The position numbers were made by a program, and so were the translations under genes. DNA of 64,000 bases. Source: Cristatella mucedo. Lineage: Eukaryota > Bryozoa > Phylactolaemata > Cristatellidae. The stretch is taken from positions 306,001 through 370,000 of the forward strand of contig WPIO01000164.1 of NCBI GenBank assembly GCA_009760855.2, read 5' to 3'. The notes beneath the pieces were generated by a model, which saw nothing but the letters and a program-made list of their open reading frames with translations, was not told where the DNA came from and did not search any database. This document shows positions 41,001 to 53,000 of this stretch, piece after piece (the first letter of the stretch is position 1; every line of letters starts with the position of its first letter).

Positions 41001-44000
41001 CATTTACTCTAGAAGTTTTAAAACAATGAGATACCCTGCTGATCTGTACTTGGTCAGTTTCGTTATATAATATGTCCTAGTCCTCCTACAAATAAAATCA
41101 GCGCTTTAAACATTTGTTTTCCTCATTGGTTTGCATAAAGGCAAAATTCTGTAAATGTAATTTCATGATTTCTGTTTTCAAGCTTGCAAAACTCTACCAC
41201 TTTTTATTGTAGTTGTTCGCATATAGTTGATGCTATCTCCTCGGCAAGTGTGGCTTATGGAAAAATCAAAATAGATGCGATTCAATTATGTCCTCTGACT
41301 TTCTCTTGGTCCTCATCAAGCACCCCTTTGACTTCATGGTCTCCCTATGCAACAGGACTTGTTCATTTTGATTTGCCTGCCTTTTTATCCAAAAAACGGC
41401 CCAATCAGAATAGACATCGTATCACCTGCTTTACTGACCTTGTTACTAAAAAGAGCCTTTTTCCATCCTCAAATCGTAAGGAAACTTTTTTTGTTCTTAG
41501 AGCGGACGCTTTCAAAGCCTCAGACTCCTCTTCAAAACACGCCATTAAATTGTATGAATTCAAGACCTTATACAAGATGTGGAAATTTCTTCTATCAAGT
41601 ACAAAATAAGCTGCTTTCCTTGTACTGTCCATTGTGGTATGATGCTCCCTGATACCGTGCATTTGTTCAAGGCAAAATCAACCGGTTTTTTTGGCAGGGT
41701 ATGCAAACTGCCTGGACAGAGATTTAGTTGTCTGTGCCATAGAAAACATAAAATCCTATTATATCTTGACCGTGCATTCCACTCAGCAAAAGATTAAAAA
41801 AACATAACTTATTTCTAGTGAACGATCATTTCAAATCTTTACTTAGGCTCTTTACAATATTCTGAAAGATAGGCAATAAACGCTTAGAAAGAGATCGCGT
41901 GCTCTGAAGGCGCTTTATTCGTGTGCATTATTATTAGTAGTAGTACCCAAAATTTGGTGATTAGCAAGTAAGCATGCCTATAAAAGCCTGCACAATCCCA
42001 CAAGAAGAGAGTAATGACCCCTGCTTAGTACTGTGCAGTTTGTAACTCATGGGAAATGACTCCGAAGACAGAAAAAAGCATATCCACTCGCACCAAAATA
42101 AAATCTTGGTGGTCTCACACTTTGGCTAGAAGTGAGTTGTTTCTGGACTGAAATGTACACAAGAGACCTCGCATCTATTGCACGTACCGTCAATAGCCAT
42201 ATTTTCATGCTGACCCATTTCGCTTCACCCATAACCGTTTTAATATTGTTGTTTATCGATCATTATGCCACTAACCATTCGATCGTGCTTCTTTTGTAGC
42301 AAAAACTATCTATTGTATTATTACTAGTTTTATTGGACAAAGCAGAAACACAAAGCAACACTGAAGTCTTAAGCTTCTTCAGCATGATATATAATTAGTG
42401 AACGAAACTTATATGTTCTTCATCTTCATTGCACATTGCTTGCTATACTGGACTAACTGCACTACAGATATGATGCGCTTCCAATTTCATGTTATTTTTC
42501 ACATTTTAATCCTAGTTAAACAGTGGAGGTTAATTAATAATTATAACACAATAATAATAATTATTACCTTAGGTTCAGTTTTTGAGCAAGTAGGATTAGT
42601 AGAGCCGTTCCAAGAACCGTCTAACGTGCAAGTAATGTGATATATTGAGCTTTCGGTACCATATATTGTGTATCCGAAATTGCAAATGTACGTTCGATGA
42701 TCGCCATATTGGTATCCACTGCCAAGCAAAGTGGCAACATTGACACCTCTTAAAGGCTCAGAACACGATATCCCTGCAGCACAATGTGTGAATACAGCTT
42801 GTTTGGGTATGTCTGTGATGAGAGTCGGTACTCGGCACATATCTTGCTTCTGACGCCGATCGTGTGTAACTCCAAGGATATATTAAACTATATGTCTAAT
42901 AATTAAGAATGCAGCAGTGCTAAGTTTAAAATTTCCGATTAAATATAACCAAATGAATCTTACACTAAAATTTTATTACACTGCTTAATAGACTACTATG
43001 CACTTGCAAATAGTTAACCTTCAAAATCTGACACGTTTCCCCAGACTTTTTTTAAAATTACAGATTAGATTTATCCGTGTGACTACTTTATAATTTGATA
43101 AATGTGACAACAACAGTAAGAGTAAACTAGTAGGCAATAACAATAATGCATCTTCCTAACTTCTTGTAATCTTTTTAACGATAATAATACACTAATCATA
43201 CTTACAGTTCGTTTAAAAAGGAACTCAAAGAGAAGCTAATTTTGTTTGTGTTCTTTAATAATAATAATAATAATAATGCGCTTGATAAAGCTCCCTCAGT
43301 GAACTCAATCTCTCTCTAGGCGCTTTACATTTTCTGCACAGGGAAATGCAATTGAACGGTGAGTAAAATCAAGCTTGATAAACAAACAAAATGAATAACA
43401 TGGTTAGGGGTAACATGCACCGGGCCAGCATGCAAATGTGGTTAGTGGCAGCATGCGAAGTGTCAGCACTCATAACAACACAAAGGACGAATCACAAGGA
43501 CCCACTTAATGCTTTCCTAAATAGGCGTTTTTTTAAGTTCATTTTATATGTGGTCAGGTCAGGCAATGTTCTGAACACAGCTAAGGAGGGTTTTCCAGGC
43601 TTTTGGAGCATATGAACTAAATGCACGGTCTCCAAAGGATTTGTGGTTTGTACGGGTATTTGTAGACTGTTGGATTCCGAAAAGCGAGTGGTACGATGCT
43701 TGGCCTGATTTGGGAGTATATCTGAGAGATAAGCTGGAACCATAGAATGAAGAGACCTAAAAGTGAGCGACAAAACCTTGAAGGAAATCTGTTGCTTGAC
43801 TGGTAGCCAGTGCAGGTCGGCGAGTAGTAGAGTAAAGCTGCAACTGCGACGCTCACGACAGATAAGCTTAGCTGTTGAGTTTTGCACCGGCTGCAATTGC
43901 CTGGTCGCACATGCTGGTAGGCCTGTAGGCAGTGAGTTGCAGAAGTCGAGACGGGATGCCACGAATGCATGGATCAACGTAGATGGTGTGTTCCTATCGA

Positions 44001-47000
44001 AACAAGCCCGAATTTAAGAAATAATATGAATCAGAAAATGGGCAAATTTGACTGTGGGGTTGATACGGTTGTCTAACGAGAGCTCGTTTTGGAATATGAT
44101 ACCTGGATGTCAAGCTGATTCAAGTGGAGATATGCTGGCAGAGCAAATTTTGAGCTTCAGCCTTTCCAATTTGTGAATCACACTGGGTTTTCCCATAACT
44201 AGTAAGTTAATTGTATCATAATTTAGTTTTAGAGAATTTGCCATTCAAGTGCAGATGTCGTCAATACATGCAGCAAGTGAGTAGAACGAATTTGAGGTGC
44301 TTGAAGGCTGGGAGGGATCAAAGCAAAGGTTAAACTGATTGTCATCTGCATAGAAGTGAAAGCCTAGATTGTGTTGGGAAACACATAAACAGGAGGTAGA
44401 GTGTAATTTGTGAAAAGATCCGGACCTAGCACGGAGTTCTGAGGTAACCCATATTTCAGAGGTACCTCAGATGATCTCGGTCCATTCCCGTTAGTACCCT
44501 GAAGTCCCCCACTGAGATATGAACTAAACCACTGCAGAGGAGTGCCAGTGATGCCCAGGCGAGATGAGAGGTGCTCTAGAAGAACTTTGTGATCGATGGT
44601 ATCAAAAGCTGCCGAAAGATCGAGCAAAACAAGCAAAGACACTCAACCTATGTCTGCATTCCTAAGTAGGTCGTTGTATACCCTAAGCAATGCTGATTCC
44701 GTGGAGTAATTAGCTCTAAAGCCAGACAGGAACTTACTAGCAAGGTGTGAGGTTTCAATACAAGAGTTCAAACTTTAAACTTAAACTTTAAATTTTAAAC
44801 TAAGCTTTATACTTGCTCCAACAAAATCTGTTCACAGGGCTCAGAGGTATATACGGTAACATGCATGCAAAACCAAGCCAGTATTATGCTTTCATTAGAA
44901 TAATAACGTAAACATAGTTAAACTCAAGACGTCGTATTATTAAAGCAAATATCTAGGATCTGCATTGACCTGCCTGCAGATGCTCATGCAGAGAAACAGG
45001 AAAAATTCACTGGCGTGAAGCGGTAGTCAAATAAAAACAATACGTCTGGGACAAACAGTTAAATAATGAACGACAGGCGTATATCCTAATCCAGAAGCGA
45101 GTTCCTAAACGCTTGTGCACTCAAGGCGAAGGCTGCATCTTCAAAAAGTGTCTTCAGTGAGTGGGGCGTTGCCGAAACAGGCTGACTACCTTCCCATTCT
45201 GTTGTTATACAATTTTAATAAAAACTTTATCGGAACTTTTTTTATTTTTTATTTTAATTAATATGAGAAGGATTGATTTTAATAATTCTAGATTCATTAT
45301 ATTATTTTTGTTGGTCATTGTTGACCATTCCTTTGGTGAAACACACAGAGGAAGCTAGTCGGTAACAAACTAACAACATGTAGAAATATTTGTATAGCTT
45401 GGTAACTTGTTCCTTCTGATTCAAAGCCAAACTAACAATCAACTGACTGCATGCACATCGTAATAGTTATACAATTTTAAATTATACTTTAGTTTATTTC
45501 TGTTACTTATGAGTATCGTAATTTCTGAGAGCACCCGCCAAAGCTTTGAGTCGCGATATACATAGCCAATCACGCTCTGCGTTCAACTCTAATATTTTGA
45601 AACCTGTTACTGAACTGATAATGGCTTTAGTGGATTAATTCTCTAAAGTTTATAATTCGTCCACGGGATACGGGCAAACTACAGTTCACAAAAATCATCA
45701 GTACAATTACATTTACCAAATGATATAGTTTGACCAACGACTATGCGTTCTTTTTTCTGCTTTCATAGGATACAAAATTTACTTAGCCTTCAGGTCATAA
45801 AGCGTCGGTTCCTATTAATAGGTAGCCATTATTTTAATTTTCGCTTGGCTTGTACAAAGAGTGACTAAAGTTAGGACGCACGTTTCTATTGAACTACAAA
45901 ACATCTAATTAAAGTTGATGACAGCAGGCATCCTTCTCATTTGTAATCGGTGCTTTTATAGCAATCGGATGGCGTAAGGTAGGTTATGTTAATTAGCACT
46001 CCTCGGCCTTTCCAGTCTATGGAACCTTCATGCCATGTATCAGTGCATGTAACCTCTCCAGATCAGTCTTTATGGGAATCTTTGACTGGCATTAAAATAT
46101 AGGAGTCACTTCCACGACTTTCCGGGTGCATTAATGTTTACTTTCCGGCTGGCTAATGCTGGACTTTCACATAGGTGGCACTGCCTTCACCAAATTAAAT
46201 TCGTTTGCTGACCTAAGCATGATATTTATTCTCTTTCGCTTGCATAAACGACTTAAAATTAGACTTTATTACTGATTATCTGGTAGCAATATTTATAGCA
46301 CATGTACACAGGTTTAAATTACCTTAGCTCGATATATGACCAATTACCACAAGTATTATTAGTACAATTATTATTATTAGTGTTATCATTCGCAGTGCCT
46401 ACCATGCTGACAATGTGCATGTTGCCACCATTTGCATGTTTTTTATTCATGAAGTTAACTCGCACCTTTTAATAATTTGAGTTGCACACTAATAAGGAGC
46501 TGTCGAAGCTTTTCAAATAAGAAGAGCCAGTATTGTGCTTTGACACCATACGCACTAGCTGCTGTATCAATTCTACGTAGAACATTTTTTATGAATGATT
46601 TCAGTAACTTACTGGTGCAAACAGGTGGGCTCTGGCTCCAATTGCCACTTGAAGTGCAGTTTATTGTAACCACTTGCTGCTTTGACAGTAAATCGTGATG
46701 ACCGGGAGGACACACATACGTGACACTGCTTCCGAAGTCGTAGTTATATCCTACCAGCCGATGTACTTCAGTGCCGGTTCCAGGTCGACCGCAACTGATT
46801 ACTGTGAACGTATTTATCGTTCAGAATTTTTATCAACAATTTTATTGTAAAGTGCTGCAAATGCATTCAGCAAGAATAAAAAATTCCACCTTGGCAAGGT
46901 AGAAGCTTAGGATTGCCCCAAGAGCCATTATTATGACATTCAAAAAACTGTTGGGAATCGTTGAGTGACGTAGTATATCCAACGTGGCAGTTTACAAAGA

Positions 47001-50000
47001 CCTTTGAGCCCACTGTCGATGGATGAAAAGGCTCTAACAAACTTGAATGAGTAGGCGTGCTTGGTGGTTCCGTGCAAAGTGTCACTGCAATGATTGGAAT
47101 CAAATTTGTGAGTACGCTCAAAAACTTTAGTACATGCCATTAAAAGATCATCATTCGGGGATTTAAAGTAATTCACACATGTATAAGAACAGAATATATA
47201 GGTCCGTAGAGTTTTGTAATGTAAGTTTTTTCCGCGCGTAGCTCCGAAAAGCCATAAAAACCTAGTGGGAATTACCCCGGAGACCTTTCCTATAGCTCAC
47301 TCAACGCCTAAGCACATTTCAGTAGGCGTGCCTCCAGACTTCATGAGCCCATACTCTAGGTGTTATGTTCCAAACTGACCTTTCCCTAGACCATCAAGTC
47401 AGCTCTACAGGGAAGTCTGCATTTTTCAGCTGCATAACATTGCTACAATTAGGGCTTGCTTAGACACTGGTAGGGCATCTATAATTTTTCGTGCATTTGC
47501 AACATACATTTTTGAGTTCTGTAACTTGCTGCTTGCTGGTCTACTGGCATGGGCAAACAAGCACCTGCAGTCCACAAGGTGAGGAATCGTACAACCCTCT
47601 GTTTTTAATCAAATTGATTAGGCATACCTCCTGCAAACCTCAAAACCATAGCATACCCTGTTTTAAGTGCGTATGTATAAAAAGACTGGAATTCAATACC
47701 AATGCATTTCACGACATCTCCTGACATGAGGACATTTAAAACAAGCTCAAACCAAACCTATTTATTAAAGCAGTAGGTTGGTCTTTGTGATTATCACTTC
47801 GTGTACATGTACCTTTCTCACACTGTGCCTGCTGCTTGGGGATGTTACCACCTATAATTTGGTAATGGTTTCTATACAGCATAAGTAAAGTGTCTAGAAC
47901 GGTATTTAGTTCTGTGGGGGGACCTGTACAAGTTTGTTAAGGAGAAATTCTGGAGAGCAGTTGAGGTAGAAACTAGCAGGAAACTAGCCAGACATGGCGG
48001 CTTGAAAAGATATGCAGTCTCAACAGCAGCTGATTAGATGAGTTTGCACAAGAAATATAGAAGTGAGTTTTACAGGCTGTGTTCTAAGAGCACGAGGTTT
48101 TGGACTCATTATTTTACGACTATCTTTCCCAAAAAATTATACTTACTTTGGCATGATGGTGTTTTCTGACTTATGGCACCAGCTGCATCACAATAAACCT
48201 CACTGAAATCACTTCCATTTGAAAAATAACCTGGTAGGCATGTATAGCGTACTAAGTCACCATATTTCAAATAGCCAGTATAGTTCTCATATTTGGATAG
48301 TTTATCAAGTTGCATCAGCTTTACGTCGGATGTATTAATGCCGTTATGTGGCCATGAACATCGAACAGCTGCAATTGAATATAAAATCAAACCAGCAAAA
48401 TCTACTGATTGTCTAGTAATAAAATCATGAAGCTTATCTTTTAGTTCTTGAGCATAAAAATCTACATAATAGGCTCGGTACATCCACTGCAACAGAATCG
48501 ACGAGTTCTCAATCAAGCTATCACAACGGCAATGAGACATTTAATTTATGTTATGATATTCTCTCTGCGAAGGAAATTAGTCACTCTTGTGTTGGTGGTT
48601 AAGATAGATGAAGGCATAACAACTATTTCCATAAATGAATTTTCCTACTCAGCACATATATCACGTTTCAAACCTGCTGCAATAATCATTCGTATCTGCT
48701 AGTCGTCCAATCAAGAAATCGAGAACAGAATGTCTAAGAATTGAAGGTGTCAGTTAATAGTAAAGTTAAAAATATTTTTGGAGCCGATCTTTCCTAACTT
48801 TAGAAGGTGCTAAATCTAACGTTCTAACGTTTACTCTCCGGTGGCAGCTACTGCAGCTTGCCTTTTAAAACTTTTAAAATTAAAGCTCATCCAGTTTTTA
48901 GCAGCATAATTATAGATGGCTCTTCTGACTTCTCTGTGTACATTGTTTTTGGAAGGTTAAAGGATTATTAATTCTACCTGTGCAGTAATATCTACTTAGG
49001 TTTATAGTTATACGTAGACAGCTATTAAGCCAAGCACATATTAGACGATTCATTTTAATCTCGAAGAGTTTCTAGCAGTAGATGTAATCTGAAATTTATG
49101 TACCATCAGGCCAAGCATCGTACCACCCGCTTTTCAGAATCCAACAGTCTAAAAATACCCCGTGCGAACCTCAAATCCTTTGGAGACCATGCATTTAGTT
49201 CGTATTGCTCCCAAAGCCTGGAACTGCCTCCCGACATGCATCAAAACATTCCCTGACCTGACCACATTTAAAAAGAATTGAAAACACGCCTGTTTAGGAC
49301 AGCATTTGGTGGGGCCCTGCGATTTGTCCTTAATGTGCTTACGTGTGCTGACACTTGGCGTGCTGCCACTAACCACATTTGCATGCTGGCCCTTTGCATT
49401 TCACCCCTAACCATGTTATCCATTTTGTTTGTTTATCAAGCATGATTTTACTCGCCATTCAATTGCATTCCCTTTGCATCGAATCTAAAGCACTTAGAGA
49501 GAGAAATAGTTCTCTGAGGGCGCTTTATCAAGTGCATTATTTTTGTTATATTTTGTAATATTATTATAACTTAAAACCCGATGGATGGCTATCATATCAA
49601 ACAACAAGTAAACAGAAAGGTAAATTAATTAGGCATATTAACTTGAAGGCAAAAGAAAATTATTGGCAAGCAGCCCGGCCGAGAGTGGTCAAGGGATAAT
49701 TAATTGCTTTTTATGCACTGGCTTCCAGTCAAGCAATACATACACTTCAAAGTTTTGCCATTCACTTTCTGGCCTCTTCTTCGGCTTCAGTATACCTATC
49801 AGATCTACTAAACCACCAGTTTTAAATATCTTGTCATCTTGATTTTGGAATGCAACTGTTTACCAGTAACTCGTACAAACCTCAAATCCTTTGGAAACAA
49901 GGCCTTTAGTTCGTATGCTCTCAAAGCCTGGAAAACACTCAGGACCTGTGTCAGGACATCTCCTGACTTATCCACATTTAAAAAGAATCTAAAACACGTA

Positions 50001-53000
50001 TATTTCTTTAGTGGGTCCCTTTCTATCGCACTTTATATGCTCATGCGTCCTGATACCGTGCATGCTGCCACTAAACATACTTGGGCACAGACCCACTGCA
50101 TGTCACCCCTAACCACGTTATTCTTGTTGTTTATTTGAGCAAGCTACCACTAACCATTCGATCGCTCTTCCTTTAAAGCAAATGTAAAGTACATAGCAAG
50201 AAATTGTGTTCTATGAAGCTCTTTATCAAGTGTGTTATTCCTACCACTATTATTATGGCAATTAAAAAAGCATCAGAGGTCCCAGCCGATCGATTGCAGA
50301 AATCAGTTTGTGATGCAGGTATTCTTGATCTACATTAAGACCCGAGTGGCAGCCTCTATACCCTCACTGATGCAATGGACATGACACTCAGGAGTTTTCT
50401 TGACAAGCATGCTCCCGGTCGCTCTATCCGTGTTCAAAGTCGTGGAGATTCCTCTCAATTTACAAAAAAACTCCTTAAGATGTCCCGGGTTAGACACAAG
50501 CTAGAACGTCGTTTCAAGAAATTGGGGTCGGATGCAGATCTAGTCAACTTTAAAGACTTCCTTCGAGTTTACACACGAAAGCTTAAAAAATTAGGGCTTC
50601 TTTTCATTAGAAAGCTGAATTCTTGCCAGTCGGACACTAAACAGATTTATAATACAGTAAACCATGTACTGGCCAATGCTGTGAGGTCTGACTCCCTAGA
50701 TATTAAGGGCTCAGCCGAAAAGTTCTCAGCCTTCTTTACTGAAAGAATTGTGCACATTCGTGCTTTCGTTAAGCCCCCTCTGACCAAGGCAATTGCCGTT
50801 CCTCAACCTGTGACTATCATTACAAGGTTCTCTGACGTTTCTGCAAGCCATGTGGCTGCGTTAACAAGGTCTAGCAAAAAGAGCTTTCCTCCTGAAGACC
50901 CTATGCCTTCATCTCTGTGATCTTCACCCGCAGACCAACTTAGCCCTGCCATAACCAAATTTTTTGATGCTTCTTTGGGAAGAGGAGTCGTCCCCAAGTC
51001 CTTCAAATCGGCACTCGTTTGACCTATTCTTAAAAGCCTAGAATAGACACGGAGATTATTGCAAACTATCGCCCAGTTTTCCCTCTTTCGTTCTTATCGA
51101 AAATTCTTGAAAAAAATGTTGCTAAGCAGCTGCTTGAACATATTAAAAATATTTAAACGTCATATAATTTCCAATTAGGGTTCAAGAGGCAGCACTCAAA
51201 AGAAGCCTATGTCCTCCGTGTTAACAATGACATTCTGCAACGGAGCAGCTCGCAGGCTAGCCGCGATATTAGCCCTCGCCTTAGTGGGTCTGTGGGCACC
51301 TAGAGCAACCGTAGCAGGCGGACTAGCCTAGGATTGGCCAAGGATTGGTCAAGGACTGGCCAAGGGCTGGCCAAGGACTGGCCAAGGGCTAACCGAGAGC
51401 TAGCCATGGCTGGCCAATGGCTAGCCGAGGACTAGCCAAGAAGAATTAGGCCTAGGACGGACACCGAGAGCTAGGGTCCGACAAACAAAATAACAGCTAC
51501 ACCCAAGGTTGAGAGGGCAGAGAGAGGGAGAAAGAGGGAGTATAAATGACAGGACTGACAGAGCTCAGGGCGGCAGCTTCGGTAGTCAATGCGAGACTAC
51601 GCTTCGAGAGCACGAGAGACGAACCTACGGCGACGGACAGCTAAGTGCAACTTAGACTGCGCAGTTGTGTTCTGCCGGCTACTCAGTTAGCCGCTCGTAT
51701 CTTGGGGTGCTGTAGCGACGCGCGCATAGGGTAGTTAGTTATACTCGGACTTCGGGAGTTCGCACAGTTAACTCCGTCGGTCCGGTACACGCCGCGTAAA
51801 CGCGTAGGGTAGTTATTTTAGTCGGGCTTCGGGAGTTTGTGCAGTTAACTCCGTCGTACCGATACGCGCTGCGTAAACGCACAGGGTAGTTGGTTATACT
51901 CGGACTTCGGGAGTTCGCACAGTTAACTCCGTCTGTCCGGTGCGCGCCGCGTAAAGCGCTTGCGCCGGCGCGTAACCGATACGAACAGGCCCACAATAAA
52001 CTGTTGCTTTCGGCACCCATTTGTGGCCGCCTTTGTTTTAACCGCATCGCAGCACTGCATCGCACGGCCCCTGGTAGAGAAACCGGGGGATGAGCTTCGG
52101 CGCAGTTACAATTCTACGTGGCAACAACGACGGGACTGTCACTGCCGTAGCACAGATAGATCTTTCAGCTGCGATCGACACCATTGAACGATATGTTCTA
52201 CTTGAACGACTAAGAACAACGATCGGTCTTGCAGACGATGCACTGGCGTGGTTTAAATCATACTTGTCTGATCGTATTCAATCCGTGTCGTGTGGGGGTC
52301 ATGTCACAGACACGAGAAGGGTCACGTGTGGAGTCCTTCAAAGGTCTGTACTTGGTCCCTTGCCATTCTCCATTTATACACAAACTATGGAAAAAGTGAT
52401 TAAGACACATGGAATAGGATATCACTTCTACGCTGATGATACTCAGTTGTATTTGTCATTCAAACCGTCGGAATCTGCTGTGGCAACTGAGAAACTGAAT
52501 GCTTGCCTTGCCGATATTCGATCCTGGATGTCGGAAAACTTCCTGAAGTTAAATGATGATAAAAATAAACTGCTGCTCATAGGACACGCTAAGCGTTTGG
52601 CTGGATTCAAAGGATTTGCTCTTCTAAAAGGTGATGCTATTGTGCGGCCATCACAACACACTCGAAATTTAGGTGTCGTGTTCGACAGCTTCCTCAATTT
52701 CAAAAGCTTCATGCTGAAGACTGATTCCACAGCTAGCCGTCACATCCCATCCCTATCCAAGATTAGGAGCTGTCTCCCACAGTGGCTTGTAACATATTTA
52801 TCTAGCTCTTTAGTTCTGTCTCGGCTTGATTATTGTAATTCCCTCTTGGCTGGTTTGCCAAAGAAAGCTTTTCTACCCTACAGTGGACAATGAATATGGC
52901 TGCAAGGCTGGTCTTCAAGTCCCAGCGGTTTGAGCACGTGTCTCCTTTGCTAAAAGAGCCAGGGTGGTTTCCGGTTGAACAAAGGATACGGAGCGAAGTT

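Larger units (their letters stand above)
51236..52110. mobile_element. Solo LTR of an LTR retrotransposon
   Basis: 875 bp, GC-rich, starts TGCAACGG and ends CAGTTACA, imperfect inverted ends of the TG..CA type. The 4-bp ATTC is found on both sides (51232-51235 and 52111-52114), and removing the LTR with one copy restores the B sequence ACATTCTACGTGG. Inside: a minisatellite around 51330-51440, TATAAAT at 51541, three 78-bp repeats and AATAAA at 51995. No gag or pol. The TATA and AATAAA are both on the plus strand, suggesting plus-strand transcription. Confidence 0.85.

Noticed and set aside
41184-41609. Host gene in intron 8
   Set aside because: Several words match the family A C-terminal region in order, and a family A tail follows.
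51728-51960. CRISPR-like array
   Set aside because: Only three units of 78 bp that are similar throughout, without separate spacers, inside a eukaryotic LTR.
51739-52065. A repetitive protein on the minus strand
   Set aside because: Its repeats are the translated 78-bp units of the solo LTR; there is no independent evidence for coding.
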